From positions 13,803,325 through 13,867,324 of the forward strand of contig OX393566.1 in NCBI GenBank assembly GCA_947652115.1: a stretch of DNA of 64,000 nt, written 5' to 3'. The notes beneath the pieces were generated by a model that saw only the letters and a program-made list of their open reading frames with translations, searched no databases and was not told the origin of the DNA. Positions 1-11,264 of the stretch are shown in pieces. Position numbers and translations under genes: made by a program. The stretch is from Blastomussa wellsi (Eukaryota > Cnidaria > Anthozoa > Scleractinia > Plerogyridae). Positions within the stretch are counted from its first letter, which is position 1; every line of letters begins with the position of its first letter.

Positions 1-93
1 TGCATGCAACGTACAGCATACAATTTGTCTGCAACCTGTTGAACAAGACAATTCCTGTTACTGATCAGGCTGCAGTAATTACTGTCACCTCAC

Positions 94-1024
94 CTGTTCA
101 GATGCTCTCTTGAAATCCTGAAAATAATCACACAAAAACATTATCGTATACTAACATATTGATGGACATTTCTATGGTGTCATGAAACATTACACCAAAG
201 AGTTAAGTGATTGCCCGACAGTAAATCCATAATACGGCCATCAAGGGTCACAAAATTCTGCCATTCTCTTTTTAGAAAAATATTGTACGATTCCAGAAAA
301 TATCCATACTCCACCCACGGAGGACACAGGGTTTAAGGCAGAAATTTACGAGGGGGAGGAAGGGGTTCAAGGGAAGCTTCTTTTCCAGAGGGTGAAGGAA
401 CACAAGAAAAATCAAAAGCAATGCACAGCCGATCCAAAGCACAAAGCCATACTTATATAAGTTATTTTGCAAAAAATAGAACTTCTTTTCTGTTGAGTTG
501 AGGTGAACATCACAAGCTTTAATGTTTCTGATTTTAATATGAGTTACATGTAACAGCGCTACACAGCTGGGCAAGTATGCAAGATGACAGAATTGCCCTG
601 GCAAAATTTAACTTGCCCTTTCAAAAGTGAAGAATGGCGACTGTGCAACAAATAAATGGAAAGTTTACCTTTTTATTGTTTTCATATGTATGTAACTGCA
701 TTGAAATCTACTATTCACAAGTATTTGTTGATGAAACTTTCTACTTGTCTTTCCTCAACGTCAAAACCTCAGCTACGCAATAGCTACGTGTTTTCACAGA
801 TGCAGATGCAGTACAAAATATCAGCGGTTGGCAACTTGTAAATTGAGCCTGCAATGATTCATTCATGGAAAATACTGCATCATCCAAGATGGCAGTCCAG
901 AATTACGATTTTATCGCAACAGAAAGTTGCAAATTATTCTCTGTGTTCTAAAAGTTATGACGTGGAAAACAATGTAAAGCACTCAGGACAAGCAGTGCGT
1001 CACATATTATTATTATTATTATTA

Positions 1025-1083
<59 letters not shown>

Positions 1084-4000
1084 GTTATCATCATCATCAT
1101 TAACAAGTGGTCAGAACGCAGGTACCGGTAACTCATGGAAAAATTTAATAAGCATTTTTTTCATCAAGTCAAATTTAAGTCATTCGGTGCAGACAAGTTT
1201 CCAATGTTTTAGTCGTCTCAGACAACCGGATGACGGCGAATATGGATCCCTGGCTACAATCTCAAGGTTTTGTTCCAAATAAAAATCAAATTGGCAGCCT
1301 TGCAGGAGAAACTCTTCCCAGACCCCATCAACCTTCAGAAACTTGGCTGGTCAGCAAGTGAACTGAATGCATGTACCGAACACAGAGCAGAAATTCAATG
1401 AGGAAGGCAGCTGTTTACAAAGTTGCTGGTTTCTTGAAAAGAAAAGCGTCAGTAGATCACACAACAAAATTTCTAGAGAATAATAATTAATGGTTTAGAG
1501 AGAAATAAGCTCTGTAAGTTGCTATTTTTACATGCATTGTCTGTGAGTAGTTTATGAAGTGAGCCACTGTACACCTCACACAATGGAGTACAACTTTTAA
1601 AATTGTTCCACAGAGAGAAACAAAACACTCTGTTAAACTTTAATCACAAATTTCCATACAATATTGATAAACAATGTAGACATAAGGTTAATTTCAAATA
1701 AAAAAAAAACTGAATAGCAAGCACCAGAAAAGCATCAGAAAAGTATCGTGTACATCCGACTACAAAGTATCGTTAAAAGGGAGATGAGTTGTGAAGCTCT
1801 ACCAGGGTAGGGATTGTGACACCTGGAACGGTCCCCTGGAGGGCTGGATAAAGAAATAAATCCAGTGGCTGCCCCACAGAGCAAGCAAAAGGGGGGGGGG
1901 GGACCAACTATTCATAGGTGGGGGTGCTACATGTATGACACAGTTTGCATGTTGGAGTTGGCTCAAAAAAAGAACCCTTGTTACAAACCTGATCAAAGGG
2001 GTTTTCTAAATCCTGAAAGAGTCCTTCTTCTTCACAGTTCCTTAAGAATCTTGTTGGAGTGGGTGTCTGATCTGCAAAATAGAATTACAAACATTTTCAT
2101 TACTGGGTAAAATACATGCCCATTTACATGGCAGAAATAAATAAAACAAATAAAATAAAACAAGAACCCTCCCAAAATAGCACTGATACCTTGTTTACAC
2201 ATATCCTTTTCCTATTGTGCTGAACTGTGTTATGTTTTAAAGGGGAAAGATGCAGCCTGACCATTGAACATTAATCTTCCTTAGTATGCATGCCACTACT
2301 TTTTTTATGCTGTAGCATAATATGGCATGAAAATGTTGCGGCAGGCAGAATTCCAGCCATCTTCTCTGGCCATTAACTATCACTAATATTCTAGAAAAAG
2401 CAACCAGAGAGAACATCTGTAATTCAAGCTAGTTCTTTCCTTAAATGTCCAGGGCTCAAACTTGGCGGTGGTCTACTAGCCAAATACTAGCAGATCCATG
2501 ATGTGTAATGCTATCAAAAAACACTTGTCTGTCATCTTGAAATGGAAATATATGATCACCTTGCTTCAATGATAGCTCTAGTCGAATTGTTTGTGCTATG
2601 GACATTTGAGCATTTCTGTCCTTAAAAACAGCTGAATCATCTGAACAGGGGTCAAATCAAACAACTAAAACTCCCACTCTCAGAGAGGAAGCCATGATTC
2701 TGGAGGCAGCACTTCTCAATCTTCATCAAAACAAAAATTTGTACAGACCTGGCTGGAAGACGGCTAGAACGAGTATGAATTCAACACATTTTGTTGCATA
2801 ATTTATTACAGTTTGATAGCAACAACAGTTTTACATTTTTCTCGCGTTTTTTTAATAAATAAAAATGTCTGTTTTGTGCTGTACACGAAGTGCCCAGTAG
2901 AAACACATTTATGGCTAGTGAATCCTGACCATTTCCTAGCCATTTGACTATTAACTTCCTTGGCAACTTTTGTCTAAAAGTGTGTTTTGCTGTCCAACAT
3001 GTTGATCGAGTGGAGTTTTACATGCAAATGATGCAAGTACATCTTAAGTTTCATCAGGAAAATAATAACTGGCTAAACCCAGCTACTCGTAAATACACTA
3101 CACATTTTACATGAGCCTGGTATGTTTTCAGGAATGCATAACAATTTCACCTGAGCTCAGATTACATCTTGGGTGGGTCCAATCACAGCTACATGCAAAC
3201 TTTTGGTTTGGTACAGATGAGGCAAAGTCATATTACTCTACAAAATTATTTATCAATGTCAAACCAATATTTTTTGGTACATGTACCTTTTTCACCCGAA
3301 CCATACCAAAAATTTCCTGTTGTGTAAATGGACCTTACAATTTACAACCTTGCAAATACAACAAACTTGTTCACTTTGGTGAAGGCAGACAGAAGCCCCC
3401 AAAATTTTAGTGAAAACAAAACTTTAATGGCTTAAGAAAGCTTTTTCATATTAACTGTCATGACCTTATTGCAGGGAGAATAATTATAATGCCTTTAATC
3501 TTTCTTTGCTAACTTCTCCTCGCTTGGACAGTATCCGAACGACCTTGACCAATTCTCTACCATTCTCGTCCCAAGAGCCACTTGTCCCTCTTAGCCGGCT
3601 GGACCTGTGCACGAGGAACAAGTGGCTCTGGGGACACATGATTTGATTCACTGAAATCAAACAAAGGGAGTCCAATCACATCAGCCGTTTTAAAATCCTT
3701 TATCGTTAGCACATTTAAAAAGGCTGATGTGATTGGACTCCCTTTGTTTGATTTCAGCGAATCAAATCGTGTGTCCCCAGAGCCACCTGTTCCTCATGCA
3801 CAGGTCCAGCCGGCTAAGAGGGACAAGTGCCTCTAGGGATGAGAATGATTCTCTGCATTTTAAAAGTTACTGCTATTATTACAATGCAAACAAAATACTA
3901 TAATTTCCAGCCATGTGTCATTCTTTTGCACTTTTCCATGAACAGATACAAAATAAAGGTTCCGTTTTGCGTTACTGTAGTTACTAAAAGCTTTAAAGGG

Positions 4001-4944
4001 TCCTAGTCAGCCACGCTTTTTTTATTGTTAACGTGTGAAAGCTTCAGTATTATATTTTACGCAGAATGTGTCAAAACGAATGAGATCACTGAGAAACTTG
4101 CTAAAAGTAATTTAAACACTCCCATTGACATTACAGCAAAAAATGAAATAAGAATGATTACAATTCCATAATTTTGATGGCATCACAAATGGCAGAGGCT
4201 GACAAGGGCCTTTAATATTGAACAGTTTCACTCATTGACACAACACTCAACATACGACGCGAAGAAAACTCAAGAAGCATAACTACATGTGTTGGTTTAC
4301 AAAACAACGTGCTTGAAACGCCCATTATATTAGTGTGAACCTCTACAAATTGTAGCATATGAAAAATGTTTGGAATTATAACTTAGTGCATTCTAACTGG
4401 TATATCCCATGACATTTCCAATAGTGAGGAAACTGATTGGAGGATTAAAGCTACAATATGACGCGAAATGTGTATTATCACGTAGAATTAACACCAACAA
4501 CAATGAAGTTTAATTCATTGGTCCCGCTGCACGTACGTACGTGTAGTCTATTTGATCAAAAGCGATGCTTGTCGAATATCGTGCGATCCTGGCCCTGTAA
4601 AGTAAAAAAAACGTTACCTGCAACAGTTATATCTGTTCCTTTAAGCGGACCGAATTTTAGCGTAAGCTGGTGCTTTTGTTTGTGTCTTTCCAGGTGATCG
4701 TTGTTGGCGAATCTCTGTTGAGAGAGAAGGTGAAAAGTAAGCTAAATGTAGGCTTACGTAAGGCTGCGAAAGAATCACCGGTGACGACATCATTGTGAAA
4801 TTAAACCAGTCGCTTCCAAACTCCCCCAGGAAGAGCCACAGTACAGGAACAGTTGGCAGAGCGCCTTACCTGTCCACATTCAGGTGCCGTACACTGGAAT
4901 GGTTTATCATCGCTCTCCTCCATTTTGAATCCTTCTTTCTTCAT
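94..4944 (-). CDS. ATF2/ATF7-like: ATF2/ATF7-like bZIP transcription factor, N-terminal four exons (partial)
   Basis: Four minus-strand exons join in phase: exon 1 4923-4870 (start codon 4923-4921), exon 2 4714-4618 (97 nt), exon 3 2071-1989 (83 nt), exon 4 117-94 (24 nt). The gene runs off the left edge, so the bZIP domain is not in the window. Residues 11-33 form a C2H2 finger (C11, C16, H29, H33) beginning MEESDDKPFQCTAPECGQ, close to the ATF2/ATF7/CREB5 N terminus. After the finger comes KFGPLKGTDITVAD, then QTPTPTRFLRNCEEEGLF, then NPFDQ-DFKRASEQ. This matches the ATF2 transactivation region, whose two Thr-Pro sites (here T53 and T55) are phosphorylated by JNK/p38 in vertebrates. All splice junctions have GT..AG ends and the phases agree (0, 1, 0). 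An in-frame ATG at 4944 would add MKKEGFK. The product should be a nuclear CRE-binding factor that responds to stress kinases. The choice among ATF2, ATF7 and CREB5 is not resolvable here. Confidence 0.9.
118..1988 (-). other. Intron 3 of the ATF2-like gene
   Basis: Intron between exon 3 (1989-2071) and exon 4 (94-117). Apart from the ATT microsatellite and a G-run near 1890 I see no other exon or RNA gene in it. Confidence 0.7.
1008..1103. repeat. (ATT)n / (ATC)n microsatellite
   Basis: About 75 bp of ATT/TTA trinucleotides pass into a short ATC tract, within intron 3 of the ATF2-like gene. The poly-Leu and poly-Ile open frames across it are artefacts of the repeat. Confidence 0.9.
2072..4617 (-). 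other. Intron 2 of the ATF2-like gene
   Basis: A 2.5-kb intron between exons 2 and 3. It holds the inverted-repeat element at 3561-3847; the rest is AT-rich with no coding exon I could support on either strand. Confidence 0.7.
3561..3847. mobile_element. Foldback (MULE-like) MITE, copy 1, in intron 2 of the ATF2-like gene
   Basis: Two arms of about 126 bp (3561-3686 and 3722-3847) are nearly perfect reverse complements, beginning CATTCTCGTCCC and ending GGGATGAGAATG. They are flanked by a 9-bp direct repeat with one mismatch: ATTCTCTAC at 3552-3560 and ATTCTCTGC at 3848-3856. Long terminal inverted repeats with 9-bp target duplications are typical of Mutator-like elements. It has no coding capacity. 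The same family recurs at 6221-6547 and 7140-7225. Confidence 0.85.
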
Positions 4945-5147
4945 AAAGCCTTCGAAAACCGACGGTTTAAGGAGCCCCAGAAACCTCAAAACTGACAGAA
5001 TTTTAATAATCCATTCAAGGGTTGTCCGTGAAACCTTTCTTAATCTTTTAATGCAAAAGAAAATGGAAATTTCCTCTCTAAAACGGTGAAATTTCCCGCA
5101 AAATAGTTCTTTTCCCTCGCGTCTCTTCAATGCATATTTTTGTCACA

Positions 5148-5182
5148 TGACGTAATTACATGGCAAAGAAGACGTGACGTCA
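5148..5182. promoter_or_regulatory. CRE-like sites upstream of the ATF2-like gene
   Basis: A perfect palindromic CRE (TGACGTCA) lies at 5175-5182 and a near-CRE (TGACGTAA) at 5148-5155. They are about 200-260 bp 5' of the ATF2-like start codon. ATF2-family dimers bind CREs, so autoregulation is possible but inferred; the transcription start is not defined. Confidence 0.4.
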
Positions 5183-6110
5183 TTAACATACCCTCGTTTT
5201 GGAGCTATTGGAAAAAGAGCGACTTCCGCTTTTGCTTTCCTCTGATTGGTTGTTTGTCGATCAACAAGTCTGACTTGTTCCGATTGGACTGGGGGAAATT
5301 ACTTCAGCGGAAGTCGAAAATCTCACCTCAAATTAAGGGAAATTCCCGGGAAAATATTATTTACAGCACCTTAAGTCAGCAAACTTTTTATTTTTTCATT
5401 CCTTTTCGTTTCATTATAACCTGAGAGACCCTGGGAACGATATCGGCACTCGGCAGACACACACAGTCACAACTTTTGGCTTCATCTAGGTCGGCAAAAT
5501 TTGGGCCAATGTCCGAGGCTCTCTGAACATAGAATTATTCTGCTATTTCCTTTTATGACCTTTTATGATGTTTTATTCCGATAACGAAGAAAGCAAAGCC
5601 ATTAATTTCAACAACTTAACTGCACAAAGTTTTATTTTACCGCTGTTAAAAATGATGTAAAGAGTTATGGCTGCGGAAAGAAATTTATTTATAGCCAGAA
5701 TACTTTTGTGATCAAACTTTCAAATCAGTAAAAAGCAGACAATGTAACGGACTGTACATGACGTGTGGCGTGACGTGAGTCGCGCATGCTCGATGGAAAA
5801 ACAGTGAGCTGCTCGCAGTGGTTACTAATTCGTCACCCCATATTTCGGCGTAACGTAGAGGCAGCCAACGTGACGCGTTACGATGAAGGAATAGGCCCTG
5901 GCAACGAGGTTGAGAGTGGGCCACTGCTCACAGGGCTCTCACAGGGTAGATTTTTCCAGGGTTGTTCGTTTCTCGAGCGACCCTGGTTTTGAGGGTGGCC
6001 CAGTCTCGTACCTCGACTCTTCGTTCCTTACTGCGCAGGCTTGACGAAACGAGCGACTCTCGAAAGTTCCGTTACAGGATCAATTGTGATTGGTTTTAAA
6101 GACAATGAAA
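5183..6110. other. Non-coding region, no supported gene
   Basis: Possible promoter space between the minus-strand ATF2-like gene and a possible plus-strand first exon at 6111. I see no RNA gene or intact mobile element. A GGGT..GACCCTGG inverted motif at 5958-5986 resembles one at 6557-6583. Confidence 0.5.
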
Positions 6111-6160
6111 ATGGCCGGACATAAAATGCCATTTAGTTCGTTGGGTCAAGCTTTTGAAAG
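6111..6160 (+). CDS. Possible first coding exon of an unidentified gene
   Basis: An ATG in good context (AAAATGG) opens MAGHKMPFSSLGQAFE and meets a consensus donor (AAAG|GTGAGT) after 50 nt. I do not recognise the protein, and no in-phase second exon is certain. A spliced-looking 70-nt block at 8183-8252 (TTTCAG before, GTAAGT after) is open in the required frame but also in others. It would be transcribed divergently from the ATF2-like gene, 1.2 kb away. The call rests on start context and donor only. Confidence 0.3.
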
Positions 6161-6220
6161 GTGAGTATGCGCAGTTCAGCCGGAAGTCCGATATTTTCGG
6201 ACTTCAAATCGGATCTTTCC

Positions 6221-6547
6221 CATTCTCATCCCCATAGCCCTTTTTGTTTCTCTTAGCCGGCGTGGCCTTGGCACGAGAAACGAAGGGCTCTGGAGACATA
6301 CGATTTCTAGTCCGAGATTCTAGGACTTCCGGACTTCATGTATATAGCATTGATGTTTCTACATGGTGTGTGTTGTAATATGGCGGCCGGCGAACATTTT
6401 GACTTCCGTTAAGATTTCTTGGTTCTCAACAGCCAATAAAAAAAAATTATAATTTTTTTGAAAATCGTTTGTCCCCAGAGCCCTTCCTTTTTCGTGCCAA
6501 GGCCCTGCCAGCTAAGAGAAACGAAAAGGGCTATGGGGACGAGAATG
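6221..6547. mobile_element. Foldback (MULE-like) MITE, copy 2
   Basis: Left arm from CATTCTCATCCCCATAGCCC and right arm ending GGGCTATGGGGACGAGAATG are reverse complements over about 88 bp. It is flanked by a perfect 9-bp direct repeat GATCTTTCC at 6212-6220 and 6548-6556. It is non-coding, and its arms are homologous to the element at 3561. Confidence 0.88.
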
Positions 6548-6780
6548 GATCTTTCCAGGGTCGCTCGTTTACCGACCGACCCTGGGTACGAGGGTGAGGG
6601 GATCGGCACTCGATAACATCTCTTGAATGGCCCCCAACACTTTGTCTAATAAAGAAAAAAAAACAAAGTCAATCATAAAAGCATCGAGAAGGAAACGATC
6701 CCGGGTCACTCGGATCACGAGCTATTCCCACTAACCACTATACTACCGTGACCCGAATGCCAAACACCGAAATTTTTAAG

Positions 6781-6892
6781 CTAACCGTATAATCGCAGTG
6801 CGTAGTAGGCTAACCGCAGTGCTTAGTAGGCGAACTGGATTGCTTAGTAGGCTAACCGCAGTGCTCAGTAGGCTAACCGCAGTGCTAAGTAG
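6781..6892. repeat. 21-bp minisatellite, about 5 copies
   Basis: Tandem imperfect copies of a unit like GGCTAACCGCAGTGCTTAGTA, with point differences between copies. No gene overlaps it. Confidence 0.85.
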
Positions 6893-7139
6893 ACGAAAAG
6901 TTTTTACGGAGTTCGTAACCTAAGATTGAATGACATAATTAGGTTTCTGCGCATGCAAATGAGAAACTTACATTTTATTTTCGAATTCTAACTGAGAGTA
7001 CCCGAAGGCTAGTACAATCCAGCAGTCCTGGCATAGGAATCTGGAAAAGAAACGCGACCGAAGAATTCAGTTGAAGGCCAAACCTTCGCGTGAGTACGTG
7101 AGCCCTGGGGACGAGATGAATAAACCCAAACGTCAGCCA

Positions 7140-7225
7140 CATTCTCGTCCCCATAGCCCTTTTCGTTTCTCTTAGCCGGCGGGTCCTTGGCACGATAAAC
7201 GAAGGGCTCTAGAGACATACGAGAT
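7140..7225. mobile_element. Solo arm of the foldback MITE family
   Basis: CATTCTCGTCCCCATAGCCC through GGGCTCTAGAGACATACGAG matches the left arm of the 6221 element. The opposite arm is missing; only a short GAGCCCTGGGGACGAGA remnant lies just upstream (7099-7115). This is a truncated copy. Confidence 0.7.
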
Positions 7226-7803
7226 TCTAGGAATTTCAAGGCGTTTCAGGCGTATTAAGGAACCAAAGAAAGAGCGCACGCATGTGCAACACGCAAGCCT
7301 TGTTATTGGACACCTTGTAATATTGGACACTTTAGCTGCGCGTGCTCTAATTTGGTCAAAAATAGGGCATGCTAAGGACCAATCAGATTCGAGAATTTTG
7401 TTATAGTTATGATTAAGGCTCTGATATCTAACTTTTTACTTGCACACCCGAAATGTGTCAAATGAGGTTCAGCATTATAGGAAGAATAGTTTAAAAAACA
7501 TTTTACGTATTTGTTCCGTTGTAACGGTCAAATCAGTTTGTATGCATTGGCTTGCATAGCATCCCGGGTTTAGCAACTAATATTGTTTTACTTATCAGGT
7601 ATATCACAGCTGTTTGCGTTTTTATTAAATACTTTTGAATGTTTGGTTTATTGATACGAATGCCTAAGCTTTCCCGATACACGGAAAGCCATCGAGCTCC
7701 CTGAAAAAGGACTATCTGCCTGTACTTTCTGAATTTGTATAAAGCTTCACAACACAACAGTAAAAGTTTGGTTACATGTTCACACAATACAACTACACGT
7801 ATA
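7226..7803. other. Non-coding region
   Basis: AT-rich sequence. Short open frames on both strands show no recognisable domain and no supporting splice signals. Confidence 0.5.
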
Positions 7804-7939
7804 CAGTGGCGGATCCAGGGGGAGGGTCTAACCGAATTTTTATTTTTTACTACTCGTTTGGTGCTGACAGGATCACCCATTATTATTCAACTTTGGACCC
7901 CCCCCCCCCCCAATAAAAAAATTCCTGGATCCGCCCCTG
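7804..7939. mobile_element. Short MITE with CAG(T/G)GGCGGATCC ends
   Basis: The left end CAGTGGCGGATCCAG and right end CTGGATCCGCCCCTG are inverted repeats enclosing about 105 bp with a C-run. The flanks are short AT-rich sequence (ATA on both sides). It is a non-autonomous DNA transposon of uncertain superfamily. Confidence 0.7.
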
Positions 7940-9423
7940 ATATATGGGGTAAAAATGTCTACTCTTTTCAAGTCGTTATCGAATGCTCATGAGCTTGTTG
8001 AAAACTTATCTAGATTCCGATAGAGTAAACAGTGGTTCATGTGTGGTTATTAAGCGTAACATGATCTCATTTTAAATCATGACCTATAGGAAAGTTTTTT
8101 GTGAGCTCATGTCATTCAATCCGTGATAATTAATATTGTCAAGTCTAATCTCCTTATAAGTGACCTAAAAAGTATATTTCAGTTTTACTTACGGCGATAC
8201 AAAGTCATTTGGGATGCGACACTCCGTGTTTACTCAGTACACAAGGTCACAGGTAAGTTGACTGTTTGTTCAACAGGTTGTGAAAAATACTAAATAGCAA
8301 GTGGTACAAGGAAATGCTCATTGGGGACTGGTTTCAACATGTTCCGTGTTATATTTTACCAAAATGTTGATCGTATCATAAAAAACACAGTGCGTTCTAG
8401 TTATCTTTATAGGTGTAAGTATACAGAGATTAATCCAGATCTCGCCGTATACGCAAACTTTGCACTACAAGAATGTGCAAAGCAAACAAAACTGAATAAA
8501 GTTTGATCGACCAAAGCAGTTTTTAAAAGTTTACAAGGGCTGCAAAGGGGTTATTACGCTTAACCCTTAAGAAGCTTTAAGGGCTCTGCACTGATGAGAA
8601 ACAACAGTCAGGTCCCAAGCTGGGTCGTTGAGCCCCTACAATGGAGTGTTCGTATCTTGCCCTTATTTCTATAAGCGAGTGAGGCAAGTCAAGTGATGGT
8701 AAATTGCCATCAATTACTTCCATTTTCTACGAAAAGGTTAGCTTGTATTTTTCTCTTGGCAAAGAAAGTAATCTTGATACCAGTAGAATAAAATTAATTC
8801 TATGATGCGTTACACTTTAAAAACATACAGCATTTGTTAAAAAATATCCTTCAAGTGTCAAAATGTTTAGACATTTTTGGCACCGTGAGTGAGTTAAAGA
8901 AGATTTGTTAACGTGATAACGTTGCTCACAGTATCAAAAACCTCTGTGATAGCAATATAGTATGAATTATCCCTGAGGTTAAATCTACAATAATTGTTCA
9001 CAAAATGTGCCACTAAAACCTTAAAGTCTCCAATAGCAAACTGCATAGGACATTCCAAGTTACCCTCTGGTCAGAAATAGGGGGTTATGGGAGATCCTTT
9101 ATATCAATTTAAGAATCATAATAAGAATGCTTTATGTGTGTAAAAATATTATTATTCCAGCTACATCATGCTCAGATCTAACGTAAAGTAAATCAAACAC
9201 GTGGTATGAGTTCAAAAAAAGCTGAGTTGGATTTGAACGCAATGAACATGAACGAAACCTAAAGCTCCAGATAGCTTTCCCTTTAGCCAATCTATATCTC
9301 CGGATTTTTTTTTTTTTCGATTGTTCCATTCATGGACAAACCAATCTTAGACTTGCAATCTGAACAATCCACCTACGAAGGTGGATCATTTACACTGGTG
9401 TCATAAGCTGATTAATTAAGCAA
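7940..9423. other. Non-coding region
   Basis: No convincing gene. The only splice-like block is 8183-8252, which is mentioned under the possible exon at 6111. Confidence 0.5.
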
Positions 9424-9568
9424 TAGACCTTTCTTGCGCATTTGTTATTCTTTTGTGTCATGCTAATCTGCCCGCCCAACCTCATTTCTGAGTTCAAGTT
9501 ATTTGTTCTATGTACATGCAGCTGACGAGGCTGGGCGAAGAATAACAAATGCGTCAGAAAAGGTCTTA
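9424..9568. mobile_element. Palindromic MITE (TAGACCTTTCTTGCGCATTTG ends)
   Basis: TAGACCTTTCTTGCGCATTT at the left pairs with AAATGCGTCAGAAAAGGTCT at the right; the arms are about 30 bp around a roughly 85-bp centre. Non-coding. Confidence 0.7.
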
Positions 9569-9599
9569 GATGATTTTTCTGTGTTCACAAAGCCTCAGC

Positions 9600-9696
9600 T
9601 AAACACGAGGAGAGGTTACATGTTCGAAAGTTATGCGAGACGCGGTCGAGGGTTTGCATAACTTTCGAGAATTCTCCCAACCCCTTGAGTGTTTAG
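9600..9696. mobile_element. Short palindromic element (TAAACAC ends), copy 1
   Basis: Quasi-palindrome from AAACACGAGG to CTTGAGTGTTT containing the internal pair GAAAGTTATGC / GCATAACTTTC. A related copy lies at 59353-59460, which supports a mobile family rather than chance. Confidence 0.65.
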
Positions 9697-11264
9697 ATGA
9701 GCGGAAAAGTTCTCTATTGCTTTTAAAAAACGTCACAACTGTGTTTACATACTTTTATCTAAACACACCTATCAACCAATGAGAGCGCATATAGTATCTC
9801 AGTTATTTTATAATTAAGATTTCATTCAATTTGAGCAAACTCTGTCGGACCTGATTATATCACGTGGTCAATCAGCTTGGCACACAGCAAGCAGACCCCT
9901 TGTAGCTTGAATTTTCTCAGTTTTAGTTTTTCGTCCCAGTTACTAGTAACACGAGGATTCAAGCAATCTGGGCTAATTACTGAGATCCGAAAATGGATTG
10001 GTTAAAAGGAACGCTACCATATTTGGTTAACTAACTCGTACAGATATGGCGCGGATATGCGTGTGTGTGAAGCACAAGTTGTGATTCCCAGTCTCTCTAA
10101 TCTGGCCGTGTATACTTTTCGGATCTAATCAATAAACGACTGACGGAACTATTTTGGTTAACTAAATAAAATCTAACTTAACGCAGAACTTATTTTACAA
10201 CAGGATTCACATCGAGCTTGACCTACAACTGAATAAAAGCTAGTATTGTAATATATTGATATATTACGCTGACATGAGGTGGGCTGCAGTGAAACCCTCT
10301 GTACTGAATGAGAAATGTCAAATTGAGTAACAAACAAGCACACAAAAAAGTTTGTGAACTGGGATTGGCTGGTGCGTTGAGTAGAGGGTTTTGCTTATTT
10401 ATCGCGCTTGAGGGTTTGGTCACTCAAGTGAAACCACGCGAGAAAAAAAGTCATCAAAAAAATATCTATATTTGCTCATAACGAATGTAGCGCCAGTGAA
10501 CAACATCTCTGAACGAAAGTGGCTAGTAAGGAGATAAAGGTAGGCAAAAAGCAAAACATGTGGCCTTTAAACAGATACTGTTTATTCTTTGTACTTCTTA
10601 TTCCGGTTTTCACAACTTTGATCAACCATAAGGCCAATATAAATTTGACTGGTGAAAGCTTCAGTTTGTATTATTTCACTCGCTTATCTCAGTATAACAA
10701 AGTATTATGGAAATTTCGGACTTCTTTAAACCATTTAAACTTTGTTCAGTTTGGTGAAAACTGACACAAACAAATCCAAGATCTGTCTTTTTAAACGCTT
10801 TATGCTGGTGTGTCATGCATTTTCACCCCATAAGCTGCAAAGAACTCTCTCGATACGTTTCACCGGTAACTTGCTTTCAAAATACTCACGAAAGCTGTAA
10901 AACTTGATTCCAGTAGAATTTTTAGAACTGGTTGTTAAATTAAACCAATTTTCAAATATAAATGTCGGAAAATGAGAACAACACAAATTCAAGAAATGAA
11001 AAGATTGCGTCTCATGTACCTTTCAGTTGGGACCACCAATAACTTGCCTTTGGCGCCGTTTCAAATCGTCGCTTATTTCACGTGACAAAAATTTGCTTTG
11101 ATACGATTGATCGCGCCGCTGACTTGCGAGACAACATTGTACCTGCTGTGGTACCTGCTCTGCGCGCAGTCCGCCAGCTCTGCTTGCACGCTTTGGAGGT
11201 TACGGCCACTTACTCGCCTAACTATTGCTTGTGTTTGCGCGCGTCAGGTTTCACGGAGGCTGAT
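9697..11264. other. Non-coding region upstream of the Ly6-like gene
   Basis: The last 200 bp, with a run of G+C-richer sequence before 11265, may hold the promoter and 5' UTR of the Ly6-like gene. No other gene is supported. Confidence 0.5.

Noticed and set aside
854..1282. Open frame with a long Leu run (plus) and Ile run (minus)
   Set aside because: Produced entirely by the ATT microsatellite.
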